A stretch of DNA of 57,940 nt from Leptospira biflexa (lineage in GTDB: Bacteria > Spirochaetota > DYNZ01), in the NCBI GenBank assembly GCA_020720805.1, contig DYNZ01000011.1, forward strand, positions 1-57,940, given 5' to 3'. Below the pieces are notes generated by a model that worked only from the letters and a program-made list of their open reading frames with translations, was not told where the DNA came from and searched no databases. Within the stretch, counting starts at the first letter, position 1. Each line of letters opens with the position of its first letter. Both the position numbers and the translations under genes were made by a program. Positions 1 to 9,061 of the stretch are shown here, piece by piece.

Positions 1-1092
1 GATAATGCAATCACATCTTCTCTAGGTCATCTTTCGATGCACAAAAAGGGATATCTGGAAAGCATGAAACCTGAATTTAATTTTTTCCCGTCCGAAAAAA
101 TTCTAACACAAATAAAGCAACTGAAGAATCTGGTCGCATTCGCTCCCAGAATTAAAGCTCATGCTATGCTACGTTCGAGTGAAGCAGCTAGGGGTATAGT
201 ACTGGTCGGAATTGATCCTATGTTAGAAGAAAAAATTACCAAAATAAAAGAGTATATTATCCCTGACCGACAAAGCTCCTTTCTCAGCGACCCGAGCGAT
301 CAAGGTATCCTCATTTCGCGTTTAATTGCCCACAAACTTGATTTAAAACCTGGCGACAAACTGGTAGTCATGATACAAGACAAGGGCAATGAAATTCGCG
401 GCGTGGGCATGGTAGTTCGCGCTCTTTTTGAGACACCAATCGAAAGTTTTGATAAATATATTGCATACACAGGTATTAAAACAATGCAATCTATGGTAGG
501 ATTCAAAGATCATATCTCAGAAATAAATTTGATCCTACGAAATAAGGACGACGCGTCAGAAGCAAAGGAAAATCTCCTGCAATCGCTTGGCGAGACAGGT
601 GTTGAAATCCGGACTTGGAAAGAGATGGCTCCCGGCCTGGTCAGTTCAATTGCTCTATTTGATATGATGATGTACATTTTTTTCTCGATCGTGTTCGCAA
701 CCGTAATCTTTTCCATTGCGAACACGCTAATCATGTCTATTATGGAAAGATTTTATGAGATAGGCGTTATGAAATCCATTGGCACAAATCCATACTGGAT
801 CTTTTTCATGGTACTGGCGGAGGCGATCACCCTTTCCTTTGTTGGATTATCTCTTGGTATCTTATGCGGCGCATTGGTCATAGCTATTCTCTCATTTACT
901 GGTCTAGATTTTTCCTTTTTTCTAGAATCGATGCGAATCTGGGGAACCGGCAGCAAAATTTATCCAGGCATCAAAGGCATGGATTTAGCTGTAGCAGTAT
1001 TCATTGTCCTGGCGACTACGATCATTGCCGCGCTCTACCCCGCTTTCAAGGCAGCCCGAATCCGCCCAATAGAAGCAGTACACTTTCACTAA
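1..1092 (+). CDS. ABC transporter permease, MacB/LolC (FtsX) type, 5' truncated
   Basis: The frame is open from the first base, so the gene begins upstream of the window and its N-terminal membrane segment is missing. The first ATG at 37 is internal. What remains is a periplasmic MacB-like domain of about 200 residues, followed by three hydrophobic segments typical of an FtsX C-terminal half. The family motif ERFYEIGVMKSIGTNP sits after the first of these segments and the protein ends in AARIRPIEAVHF. These permeases pair with a LolD/MacB-type ATPase to move lipoproteins or other envelope substrates out of the inner membrane. The ATPase gene follows 11 bases downstream with its ribosome site overlapping this stop codon, so the two are one operon. 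Family assignment is secure; the substrate is not known. Confidence 0.9.
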   Translation, partial: DNAITSSLGHLSMHKKGYLESMKPEFNFFPSEKILTQIKQLKNLVAFAPRIKAHAMLRSSEAARGIVLVGIDPMLEEKITKIKEYIIPDRQSSFLSDPSDQGILISRLIAHKLDLKPGDKLVVMIQDKGNEIRGVGMVVRALFETPIESFDKYIAYTGIKTMQSMVGFKDHISEINLILRNKDDASEAKENLLQSLGETGVEIRTWKEMAPGLVSSIALFDMMMYIFFSIVFATVIFSIANTLIMSIMERFYEIGVMKSIGTNPYWIFFMVLAEAITLSFVGLSLGILCGALVIAILSFTGLDFSFFLESMRIWGTGSKIYPGIKGMDLAVAVFIVLATTIIAALYPAFKAARIRPIEAVHFH

Positions 1093-1103
1093 GGAGATAC
1101 TCA

Positions 1104-1790
1104 ATGGATTTCATCAAAGTAGAAAATATTTCCAAAATGTTTACCGCTAACGGTATTGATGTCCAGGCCATACATGATCTCTCCTTTTCCATAGCAAAAG
1201 GAGAATTCAGCGCCCTAGCTGGTCCATCCGGATCTGGAAAAACTACTTTACTGAATTTGATTGGAGGGCTTGACCAGCCTACCAAGGGCATCATAACCAT
1301 CAACGGGCAAAATCTTGAAAAGATGAGCTCAAAGCAGGCTTCGAAAATGCGCCTACATCATATCGGTTTTATTTTTCAGGCCTATAATCTTATACCGGTT
1401 TTGACCGCGGTAGAAAATGTTGAATATGTATTACTCCTACAGGGCATGAAAAAAAAAGAGCGTAGAGATAAAGCGCAGAATATTTTACATGAATTGGGAT
1501 TAAGCAAGGAATACAATCGCTTGCCGCGTGAAATGTCCGGTGGGCAGCAGCAAAGAGTAGCTGTTGCCAGAGCCATCGTGGCAGAGCCTGATATTGTGCT
1601 GGCAGATGAACCTACCGCAAATCTGGATCAACAAACAGGAAGGGAGCTTCTTGATTTGATGAAGCAATTAAATTCCACTAAACAGATTACCTTCCTTTTT
1701 TCGACTCACGATCCCATGGTGATGGAACAAGCCAAACGGCTCATCTACCTCAAGGATGGACAGATCAGTTCCGATGATAAAAGGCAGTAA
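1104..1790 (+). CDS. ABC transporter ATP-binding protein, MacB/LolD type
   Basis: This 228-residue ATPase has Walker A GPSGSGKTT, signature MSGGQQQRV, Walker B IVLADEPT and a switch His in STHDP. The reading frame is open further upstream, but the ATG at 1104 has AAGGAG seven bases before it and gives the usual N-terminus (MDFIKVENISKMF), so the longer form overlapping the permease is rejected. It would drive the permease encoded just upstream. Stop and next start are one base apart (TAA then ATG at 1792), which implies translational coupling with the outer-membrane protein gene downstream. Confidence 0.93.
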   Translation: MDFIKVENISKMFTANGIDVQAIHDLSFSIAKGEFSALAGPSGSGKTTLLNLIGGLDQPTKGIITINGQNLEKMSSKQASKMRLHHIGFIFQAYNLIPVLTAVENVEYVLLLQGMKKKERRDKAQNILHELGLSKEYNRLPREMSGGQQQRVAVARAIVAEPDIVLADEPTANLDQQTGRELLDLMKQLNSTKQITFLFSTHDPMVMEQAKRLIYLKDGQISSDDKRQ

Positions 1791-1791
1791 A

Positions 1792-3123
1792 ATGGATCCG
1801 TCGCATTTTAAAAGATGCAAAAAAATGAGCAGTTGGAATCTGTTGACGATATTTCTTTGCTTGGGTCTATCGGTAAATCTACCCAAAAATGCATCTGCCC
1901 AAAAAAGCGAATTGCTCCAGGAAAACACAACGAGTGACTTCTCTTTCAGAAGCCAATACCAACAAATGTTTCTCCATTACCCTGTGCAGGCCTATTCCCT
2001 GAGCAGCGAAAGCAAAACCCTTGTATCGGACACAAAGCGATTGAGACTTTCTCCGGAATTCACTATCATGGATTCCTTAATGATCTACATGGACATCGAC
2101 AATACTCTGATTCATGGCAACTATTTGCAAAGTCCAGAATTTTTCTCCTTATGGCAGCCTCCGTCATACAATGATTTACTTCGTTTAGAAAAATTTTTTT
2201 CAAATAATCAGGACCTTTTCCTAAAAAGCAGCCTTCACAGACTCTTTTTAAAAATACGAACAAGTAAATTGACAATAACTGCTGGCAGGCAACTTGTTCG
2301 ATTTGGCAGCGGACGATTATGGAACCCTCTGGATATTATGAATCCAATATCTCCGATATCGATCCAAGGTAGTGATGACCTGAAGGGTATTGACGCGCTT
2401 CGGGTCGAGTATTTCCTTTTTGATACCGCAGTGATCAGCATTGTATTTGAGCCAAAAAGGTATCAAAATAACGACGACATTAAAAATTTTTCAGGCGAAA
2501 ACATCAACTCTGCCGTACGAATAAAAGTTTCCATGGGCGACTTGGAAGTAGCCGGGTTGTATGGCTTTATTGCTCATCGCCATACCTTAGGAATCGACCT
2601 GTCTACCATCTTCCTGAATGGAATGCTTAGAGCTAGTATTTTATACTCAAAGCCTGAGACATCTCCAGAAAACAATATACCATTTTTCCAAGCTAGCGCT
2701 GGCTATGAATATACTTTTTCGCATGGAATCTACTTTCTTGCTGAATATTTTTTTAATGAAAACGGATTGCATTATAAGGAAAATCTCATGGATTTATTTC
2801 TGGAGAGTCGGACTGGCTCTATGAACGAAAAGATATATCGTGGATTAGCGAATCAATTTCTTACACTCAATAAGCACTACACCGCTGTCGCTTTGGGGTA
2901 CAATATTTCCCCACTATTTCGTGGCGACTTTTTTTTGATTTATGATTTTCAAGGTATGGGACTATTTATCAATCCTACTATCCGTTATAATGCTTTTGAA
3001 AATTTTGACGTTTCTCTTTCGATTCTTAAAGCTATCCTATGGGATAATGCAATGCAAAAATCGGACTTTGCTCCGTTTCAGAAAGGCATCATTTTTTATG
3101 CATCCCTATCATGGCATTTTTAA
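1792..3123 (+). CDS. predicted outer-membrane beta-barrel protein linked to the ABC transporter
   Basis: The start at 1792 is chosen because it lies one base after the ATPase stop; an earlier ATG at 1756 would overlap the ATPase. The product is about 443 residues. It begins with a charged stretch, a hydrophobic core (LLTIFLCLGLSV) and a signal-peptidase-like site NASA-Q. The rest is rich in alternating aromatic and polar residues and ends in SLSWHF, a C-terminal aromatic that suits an outer-membrane barrel. The motif GRQLVRFGSGRLWNPLD recalls porin-like proteins encoded beside MacB/LolC-type exporters. I infer an envelope export system made of the permease, ATPase and barrel. No precise family can be named. 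The 3' end overlaps the convergent gene by 15 bases. Confidence 0.8.
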   Translation: MDPSHFKRCKKMSSWNLLTIFLCLGLSVNLPKNASAQKSELLQENTTSDFSFRSQYQQMFLHYPVQAYSLSSESKTLVSDTKRLRLSPEFTIMDSLMIYMDIDNTLIHGNYLQSPEFFSLWQPPSYNDLLRLEKFFSNNQDLFLKSSLHRLFLKIRTSKLTITAGRQLVRFGSGRLWNPLDIMNPISPISIQGSDDLKGIDALRVEYFLFDTAVISIVFEPKRYQNNDDIKNFSGENINSAVRIKVSMGDLEVAGLYGFIAHRHTLGIDLSTIFLNGMLRASILYSKPETSPENNIPFFQASAGYEYTFSHGIYFLAEYFFNENGLHYKENLMDLFLESRTGSMNEKIYRGLANQFLTLNKHYTAVALGYNISPLFRGDFFLIYDFQGMGLFINPTIRYNAFENFDVSLSILKAILWDNAMQKSDFAPFQKGIIFYASLSWHF

Positions 3124-3462
3124 TTCAACAAATATTTTCTGCCAACAGATAAAACCTTCAATCCAAAACTCTTTATCTCTGTATAATTCCAGGATCTTCT
3201 CTCTGGCAAAATCAATGGGACGAAATGGATTTTCCTGAGGCTCAGGCGTTATCCATGCGGACTCCCCAAACATCATATATCGTGAAAAAAAGGCATCTTG
3301 CGAATCATCATAGATCCCCAGAGAACAGATGCTTTCCGTAATAACTTTTTTACAGAAATCTACCGCTGTGCGGTAATCGTAAAACTCTGCATATACAATC
3401 TTTTTCTCTTCCGTCATTACATGTGAATTATCTGCCCTAAAAACTAAATACTTCACCGCCAT
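3109..3462 (-). CDS. hypothetical protein, 117 aa, downstream of rlmN
   Basis: A small soluble protein of 117 residues with no signal peptide or membrane segment. The N-terminal part (MAVKYLVFRADNSHVM) looks like a short beta-rich fold and the C-terminal part is acidic and aromatic. The ATG at 3462 lies six bases after the rlmN stop, with a weak GGAA-type ribosome site inside the rlmN end, so it is probably translated from the rlmN message. Its stop overlaps the end of the convergent outer-membrane protein gene by 15 bases. I do not recognise a family. The open frame, operon position and absence of any competing frame support it as a real gene. Confidence 0.65.
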   Translation of the reverse strand: MAVKYLVFRADNSHVMTEEKKIVYAEFYDYRTAVDFCKKVITESICSLGIYDDSQDAFFSRYMMFGESAWITPEPQENPFRPIDFAREKILELYRDKEFWIEGFICWQKIFVELKMP

Positions 3463-3468
3463 AACACT

Positions 3469-4539
3469 TTATTCCGCGTACTGACCTGCCAATTGGCCAC
3501 AGGCACTACTGATATCAGAACCGGCACTGCGTCGCAGAGTTATGGGAGATTTTCTCCGCTTTCCTATAGGGGAGACATCAAGATAGGCCTGTAAAAAACG
3601 ATCAATCTGCTCCTCTTCCGGAGCTCCAAACCCTTTATTATTTTCATTAAAAGGTATCACGTTCACCTTGGCGGGTATCCTGGCAAATAGCTCCCCCAAC
3701 AAGCGTGCATCTTCTGGACTATCATTCACTCCACGCATTAGGACATATTCAAAGGTTACCCTCTTATGATGTTTATCATAAAATTTTTGAGCAAAAGAGG
3801 TTAACTCGTTAATGGGCCATCGACCTTCATGAGGTATAAGCAGGCGGCGGGTCTGGGAATTTGCCGCATTCAGGGATATGGCGACGCGAAATGGATGGCC
3901 TTCTATCAAATATCGATTTAACATCGGCAAAATTCCCGAACTGGATATCGTGATTCTCTTCGGGTGCAGAAAAAAACCAGGATGCTCTGTAAAGCGGTAG
4001 GCAGAACGGATAACAGCATTATAATTATGCATGGGTTCACCCATACCCATATAGACAATGTTGTCAATTTTTTCTAATCCAGCAAGTTTCCGCATCGCCC
4101 AATACTGTTCTATAATAGCCCACTCCGGCAGATGTAGCACAGGATGGACATCGGCAGTTCCGCAGAAGGAGCAACCCACGCGACAACCAACCTGAGATGA
4201 GATACAAGCCGTAACACGGTCATTGGCATAGATAAGCACGCTTTCAAGCAAGAATGGTAATCCCTTGTGAAATATTCGCCATAAAAATTTTTCCGACCCA
4301 TCCACCCTTGACTTTTTTCTTTCCACAACTTCAAGTTGCTGAAATAAAAAAAGAGGCGATAAAACACTTCTCAAATTCTGAGGTAGATCTGTCATCTCGT
4401 CAAATGAGGAGGCCATCTTTTCATAGATCCATTGACGGATCTGGCGCCCACGGTAACTTTTATGCCCCAATGGAGAAAGGTACTGTGTCCATTGATCCGG
4501 ACTCATTGAAAAAACACTTATCTGCTGCTTTTGTTCCAT
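3469..4539 (-). CDS. rlmN: 23S rRNA (adenine2503-C2)-methyltransferase / tRNA (adenine37-C2)-methyltransferase RlmN
   Basis: This radical-SAM methyltransferase of 356 residues makes C2-methyladenosine at 23S rRNA A2503 and, in many species, at tRNA A37. The CxxxCxxC iron-sulfur motif is at Cys119, Cys123 and Cys126 in VGCRVGCSFCGTAD. The C-terminal catalytic Cys lies in SSACGQLA near the end. The motif YMGMGEPMHNYNAV is the RlmN GEP motif. Length and both ends match the family. It is transcribed leftward with the 117-residue unknown gene behind it, and diverges from the outer-membrane protein gene beginning near 4708. Confidence 0.97.
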   Translation of the reverse strand: MEQKQQISVFSMSPDQWTQYLSPLGHKSYRGRQIRQWIYEKMASSFDEMTDLPQNLRSVLSPLFLFQQLEVVERKKSRVDGSEKFLWRIFHKGLPFLLESVLIYANDRVTACISSQVGCRVGCSFCGTADVHPVLHLPEWAIIEQYWAMRKLAGLEKIDNIVYMGMGEPMHNYNAVIRSAYRFTEHPGFFLHPKRITISSSGILPMLNRYLIEGHPFRVAISLNAANSQTRRLLIPHEGRWPINELTSFAQKFYDKHHKRVTFEYVLMRGVNDSPEDARLLGELFARIPAKVNVIPFNENNKGFGAPEEEQIDRFLQAYLDVSPIGKRRKSPITLRRSAGSDISSACGQLAGQYAE

Positions 4540-4707
4540 ATTTTTCTCTTTTTCCAGGAAACTCCGCTTTTTTTCTATTTTCGCTTGCCAAGAGGCTTGT
4601 CCATCCTTAACCTAAAAAAACTTTCAAGCAAATGAGGAAACGAGGAAAAAATTGAATCCATTGATTTTTCGTTTCTTGCAAATTCAAAAAGCATCCGTAA
4701 GGCTCTC

Positions 4708-5790
4708 ATGGCATTTTGTATTCGCAAACAGACCCATATAGCAAAACCTGCAAGAGGCGGGCTTTCCACTATTCCTCAAGACGTTCCCGCCAACGGAATG
4801 GCTGGCAGATTATTTCCTTTTTTTCTACTATTTTTTTTCCTCTTTTTGGTATTTAGCTTAGACCAACCGCTGGAGGCTGGCTCTCTGGGTAGAGTCCCCA
4901 TTGGACGCAGTTATATTGAGTTGGAAATTATTGGCTTACATTATATGCCTCTGGGATGGAATATCCCGCTTACAAGCGAACAAATCCCTACCATTGCGCC
5001 ACAGGGCGAAACCGAAATCTACTCTTATCTGCTGAGCAGGCCTCCACGCTTTCTCGTCCTGGAGACATCCGTTTATCCCTTACCGCTTTCGGGCATAGCC
5101 CTAAAAAAATACCAGAGCGAATTTTACTACCGCATGGAAAATGAATTTGGTTTTAATGTGATAGAATCGGCCACATCTTCCATATTTGAAGAACCCTGGG
5201 CAATGTCGCTTTTTTTTGGAAATGTTGTCGATTTTATCCCCTTTCAAAAAAATCAGGATGCCTGGGAATGGAAAAAAGATCCCAAAAACGACAGCAAGGA
5301 CTCCGACTTTCAGGGAAAAGGTTACTCCGGAATTCTGGTCAGCTATGGAACCCATCATATCCGACGCAATACGTTGATTCGCGACGATTGGGCTGAACTT
5401 GAAATCAAGCTGATAGGTTCTCACAACAATCCAAAAATCGGGGTGGATTGGAGTTACCGCATCGGGGGGCGGCTCAATTTCCACCCTGAGATCAAACACT
5501 ATGTCTATATTGGATTAAAACGCGATCGCACAGACTCAGATAGAATATACCCGGTATCTCTGTGGCGCAACAGCTATTTTTCTTTCAAGCTCAGCTATCT
5601 GCCGGATGAAAATAAATTTCGAGATTTGCAGCTACTTCTGGGAAAAAAATGGCCTATTACTTCGTGGGGGGTAATTCCAGAACTAACTCTCGGTGCAGTT
5701 TGGAAGATCACCTCATCCTACACCGGCACCTTAGCCAAGGATGATGTTCAGGAGGTTCAATTTGTCATTTCACCGAATCTCCGCTTTTGA
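4708..5790 (+). CDS. predicted outer-membrane protein, function unknown
   Basis: The 360-residue frame starts at 4708 with AAGG eight bases upstream. An in-frame ATG at 4798 would give a 330-residue protein beginning MAGRLFPFFLL, a better signal peptide (strongly hydrophobic Phe/Leu core to about residue 50, then LEAGS). I cannot decide between these starts. The mature part is rich in Tyr, Trp and alternating strands (for example GVDWSYRIGGRLNF) and ends in ISPNLRF, so an outer-membrane barrel is likely. No named family is recognised. The last 21 bases overlap the convergent ttcA gene. Confidence 0.72.
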   Translation: MAFCIRKQTHIAKPARGGLSTIPQDVPANGMAGRLFPFFLLFFFLFLVFSLDQPLEAGSLGRVPIGRSYIELEIIGLHYMPLGWNIPLTSEQIPTIAPQGETEIYSYLLSRPPRFLVLETSVYPLPLSGIALKKYQSEFYYRMENEFGFNVIESATSSIFEEPWAMSLFFGNVVDFIPFQKNQDAWEWKKDPKNDSKDSDFQGKGYSGILVSYGTHHIRRNTLIRDDWAELEIKLIGSHNNPKIGVDWSYRIGGRLNFHPEIKHYVYIGLKRDRTDSDRIYPVSLWRNSYFSFKLSYLPDENKFRDLQLLLGKKWPITSWGVIPELTLGAVWKITSSYTGTLAKDDVQEVQFVISPNLRF

Positions 5791-6561
5791 TATTGAGCTG
5801 TCAACTCCCTGAAAATCAAATATATTTTTATCAAGGAGATGGCTAGGGGCAATTTTTTTCAGCGAATTTAGTATACTATATTTAATCTGAGGATTTTCTT
5901 TTTCCAAAGTAGCTATCAGCCGCTTTACCCTCGATCGTTCGCCGCCGCCTTTCTGATTATGTGGGCAATTATTCGCGAATATATAAAATTTTTTCTGAGT
6001 CACAAACCTAAAAATCTGCTCTTCACCCGCATAAATCAACGGACGAATTACAACAAACTTGCCGTCATCGGTTCGGTACTTTGGAGACATGCTCTTTAGC
6101 TGGCCGTTAAAAAATTGATTCATCAGGACGGTTTCTATCAAATCTTCCATATTGTGACCGAGCGCTATTTTTGAAAAACCCAGCCCCTCTGCGATGCGGT
6201 ATATATTCCCCCTTCGGATGCGCGCGCAAAAGGAACAAAAGGAAGACCCATCGCGCCGATATTGCGCCGCTAATTTCTCTACCGGTAGAAATTCATGAAA
6301 AAAAGAAATTGATCGCTCTGCGCAAAAATTCTGGATAGGAGAAAGATCCTGAACCGTAAATTCTGAACTGATATGAAGAGCTGATATCTGAAAACGAACC
6401 GGTGCCGCCCGAAACAGATTATACAGCAGCGACAACAGAGCCCAGGAGTCCTTGCCGCCAGAGACAGCCACCAGAATATGGTCGCCATCACTGATCATGC
6501 CATAATCATACACGGCTCTACCCACCAAGGAGAGAAGGCGACGCTCTAGACTGTTCTTCAT
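5770..6561 (-). CDS. ttcA: tRNA 2-thiocytidine(32) synthetase TtcA-like PP-loop ATPase
   Basis: TtcA adenylates and thiolates cytidine 32 of certain tRNAs using an iron-sulfur cluster. The PP-loop SGGKDS is at about residue 34 (VAVSGGKDSW). The paired cysteines CSFC are followed by ARIRRGNIYR, the TtcA form of the CxxC region. A third Cys lies in NNCPHNQ. GHNMEDLIETVLMN matches the GHNxDD region of PP-loop thiolases. At 263 residues it is close to the short TtcA group. It is the last gene of a leftward operon, five bases after the TPR lipoprotein stop. TilS is excluded by the CxxC pair and absence of the TilS C-terminal domains. Confidence 0.88.
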   Translation of the reverse strand: MKNSLERRLLSLVGRAVYDYGMISDGDHILVAVSGGKDSWALLSLLYNLFRAAPVRFQISALHISSEFTVQDLSPIQNFCAERSISFFHEFLPVEKLAAQYRRDGSSFCSFCARIRRGNIYRIAEGLGFSKIALGHNMEDLIETVLMNQFFNGQLKSMSPKYRTDDGKFVVIRPLIYAGEEQIFRFVTQKKFYIFANNCPHNQKGGGERSRVKRLIATLEKENPQIKYSILNSLKKIAPSHLLDKNIFDFQGVDSSISKAEIR

Positions 6562-6566
6562 TGACT

Positions 6567-7490
6567 CTACAAGCCAGCCTGACGTCTGATCTTTGTGAGC
6601 CAGGCAGCCCTATCCGACATCTTGACGTTTTGGTAATACTGCTGCAAATAATCGTAATTAGCAAGGAAAAGTTTTTTATGATTCAAGCCAACACTGATAT
6701 TCAGAGAGTGAAGACAGGCAAGTTCGCTATCCTCTGGTTTTTGCATCTGGCTTAAAATCTTACAACGCCAATGCAGATCATGCGCTAAATAATATGAGCG
6801 CACTTCCTCCTGATCATAGAAAACAGCTTTGTCAATATTATACAAAGCTTTTGTAAATTTTTTTATTCCAAAATAATACTGTGCTAACGAACTATAGGCG
6901 TTACTGAGTGTTTGTTTGTCCCTGGCATCAAGAGCGAGATTTAGAAATTTTTTTGCCTGATCATTTTTTCCATTCTGAACAAAAAGATATCCTAGCGAAG
7001 CATAGGCCTTGTATAAAAATTCTTTACTTTCATCCTTTTGCTTTAATAATATTAGTGCTTGCTCTAAAGATTGCGTTGCTTCAACAAGTTTTTGTTCCTG
7101 GATTTGTACAAGACCGAGATGCAACAGAGCCTTTCCCTGAATCAGGAGATCGCGAAACTGCTTGGCCATTTCAAGGGTTTCATTTAAAAACTGCTGGGCT
7201 TTTGCCGATTCCGCATGCTTTAAATAGGCCAAAGCGACATTAAGATAACACTCCATCTGCGAATGAGCATCATTAATCAATGCCAAAGTACGACATGCCT
7301 CATGATATAGTTTTTGACCACCGGCAAAATCATTTTCCTCAACCAGGCTATTGCCCTTGACCATTATCTGCATCGCCTGATGCCGCTGAGCCATATAAGG
7401 TGTAGGTCGTGCGGAACAGGACGCCAGACCAATGAGTAAAGCCAGCACTAATCCGGGTAAATTTTTTTTACGGTTCATCTGTCTGACCAT
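6567..7490 (-). CDS. TPR-repeat lipoprotein
   Basis: A 307-residue protein with a short basic N-terminus, a hydrophobic core and a lipobox LASC at about residues 22-25, so it is a predicted lipoprotein. The mature part consists of tandem tetratricopeptide-like helical pairs (repeated A-x(2)-YL, ALxLL and AYxSLGYLF patterns) from about residue 40 to 290. Such repeats usually hold protein partners. The gene lies between mlaD and ttcA in a leftward operon. A role with the Mla-type transporter is possible but only suggested by position. The start at 7490 has AGG four bases upstream; Met5 at 7478 is an alternative. Confidence 0.85.
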   Translation of the reverse strand: MVRQMNRKKNLPGLVLALLIGLASCSARPTPYMAQRHQAMQIMVKGNSLVEENDFAGGQKLYHEACRTLALINDAHSQMECYLNVALAYLKHAESAKAQQFLNETLEMAKQFRDLLIQGKALLHLGLVQIQEQKLVEATQSLEQALILLKQKDESKEFLYKAYASLGYLFVQNGKNDQAKKFLNLALDARDKQTLSNAYSSLAQYYFGIKKFTKALYNIDKAVFYDQEEVRSYYLAHDLHWRCKILSQMQKPEDSELACLHSLNISVGLNHKKLFLANYDYLQQYYQNVKMSDRAAWLTKIRRQAGL

Positions 7491-7579
7491 GCTGCCTACG
7501 ACTTCTCCTTTTTGTTGAGAGATTTATCCTTGCTCCAAAAATGACTTTTCCAAGAAAAACTCATTTCTTTCCAAAAAAA

Positions 7580-8377
7580 TTAGAGATCTCTTGTGTCTAC
7601 CTGTAAAACTCTTTTACCGTCCTCCGGAGCCTTTGGTGCGGGAGTCAACATTCTAAAAACGCCACTCTCCTGAGTCGATTTTACCATTTTATTCGCTTCA
7701 TGAATTGCCGATTGGGTATCAACGACAATCTGCTTGATTTCAGGAGAGGTCTTCACCAGGACATCAGTAAGGGTAGCAATATTGGATGTAATACGACGAA
7801 CATTGACCATTGTTTGCTTGTATTCACTGCTTTCCTTTTGCATTTCTGAAGTCATAGCTTTAATGTTTTTCACAACAACCTCAACATCATTGAGAATAAG
7901 CATAATCTTCTTGTTCATATCATCGCTTTTCTCTTTGATTTTTCCACCCTCCAGCATCTTCCTCACTTTTTCATCATCTTCAGATGGAATCCATGCCCCC
8001 TTGCGCAGATCCTCCCCTTGATCCTGTGGCACGAGCTCAAGAACTTTACCACCAATAAATGAGCCCGAGGCAACTTTAATGTAGGTAAAGCCGCGCAGAA
8101 ATTTCCAAAATTCCGGATAAACCTGCATATGAACCTTGATTTTGTTGTTCTTATCAAGTTTCACGTCATTCACATACCCAACTTCAATTCCCTTATAGAT
8201 AATCTTGGTTGTTGTGGATATACCATCTCCCCTGTTCAAATCAGTGTATAGGTTATACATTTTTACAAAGAGCTTCTTATCTTTAATGATATAGACTGTG
8301 GCGAAAAGGATTATGGCTAAAGCCGCAATCACAAATATGCCTACGCTTTGCTGTAGAAAAGAAAACCTTACTTTCAT
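7580..8377 (-). CDS. mlaD: MCE-domain substrate-binding protein, MlaD type
   Basis: This 265-residue protein has one N-terminal membrane anchor (VGIFVIAALAIILFATVYII, about residues 12-31) and an MCE domain at about 35-115 containing YKGIEVGYVNDVKL and ASGSFIGGKVLELVP. The C-terminal half is a long amphipathic helix region (SDDMNKKIMLILNDVEVVVKN onward), as in periplasmic MCE proteins that form hexameric rings or tubes. It would bind lipids for the transporter formed with the two upstream genes. Its ATG follows a strong AGGAGG and lies three bases after the ATPase stop. It ends in a short Pro-rich tail. Confidence 0.92.
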   Translation of the reverse strand: MKVRFSFLQQSVGIFVIAALAIILFATVYIIKDKKLFVKMYNLYTDLNRGDGISTTTKIIYKGIEVGYVNDVKLDKNNKIKVHMQVYPEFWKFLRGFTYIKVASGSFIGGKVLELVPQDQGEDLRKGAWIPSEDDEKVRKMLEGGKIKEKSDDMNKKIMLILNDVEVVVKNIKAMTSEMQKESSEYKQTMVNVRRITSNIATLTDVLVKTSPEIKQIVVDTQSAIHEANKMVKSTQESGVFRMLTPAPKAPEDGKRVLQVDTRDL

Positions 8378-8380
8378 ATC

Positions 8381-9061
8381 CTAATCCTCCTGGCACCTTT
8401 TCATGCGGACATCTGTTCCGGAAATGACAAGACGCTTATGACAGGAAAGTCCTAGCGTCTGCAAATCATCCTGACAGGCAAGTATAGTCACACTCTCGGT
8501 GATAACAGTATCCAAAATTAATTTTTTTACAATATCCTTTGTATGATCATTCAAGGAACTAAAAATTTCATCCATCACCAAAAGCTGGATATTCTCTTTC
8601 AGGCTCATCACCAGATTGAGTATCACCTTCTCCTCTTGGGACAACAAAGCCGGCCTAAGGTTTTTTTTCTCTTCAAGACCCACATATCGTAAAAGGTCAT
8701 CTGTACGCCGGCGCATCTCCTCCGCGCCATAATCTCCCTGTACCACAAAATGCAACGATGCATTATCATAGGCAGACAGATTTGCCAATGGGGTTGAACC
8801 CTCCAATAGATAGGCTATCGTTTTGCGCTGCCGAAAAAACTGCCGATCCAATGAGTAGTAAAATGGCCGGCTCTGGTAGCGGATCTGGCCGCTTGCCGGC
8901 TGCTGCATACCAGAAGCCAATTTTGCCAGGATTGATTTTCCGCTGCCGACCTCTCCGTCAATAGACATAATCTCCCCTTGATGCAAGGTAAAAGAGAACG
9001 GCGCAAAGATCAATCTATCCGAAAGAAGAAGAGAGATTTCCTGTGCTTCGAGGCAGATCAT
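8381..9061 (-). CDS. mlaF: ABC ATPase of an MlaEFD-type lipid transporter, degenerate signature motif
   Basis: This 226-residue ATPase has Walker A GEVGSGKS and Walker B LLVMDE, so nucleotide binding and the catalytic Glu are present. The signature normally written LSGGQ reads LSQEE here (RPALLSQEEKVIL), and the D-loop reads SSLND. The usual switch His is not evident (ILACQDD). The start overlaps the permease stop as ATGA and the MCE gene follows three bases later, so it is clearly the MlaF-position subunit. The divergence from the family is marked and may mean altered hydrolysis. Function is otherwise inferred from position. Confidence 0.85.
   Translation of the reverse strand: MICLEAQEISLLLSDRLIFAPFSFTLHQGEIMSIDGEVGSGKSILAKLASGMQQPASGQIRYQSRPFYYSLDRQFFRQRKTIAYLLEGSTPLANLSAYDNASLHFVVQGDYGAEEMRRRTDDLLRYVGLEEKKNLRPALLSQEEKVILNLVMSLKENIQLLVMDEIFSSLNDHTKDIVKKLILDTVITESVTILACQDDLQTLGLSCHKRLVISGTDVRMKRCQED

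Noticed and set aside
864-1103. Upstream extension of the ATPase gene
   Set aside because: It overlaps the permease in another frame; the ATG at 1104 with AAGGAG gives the normal family start.
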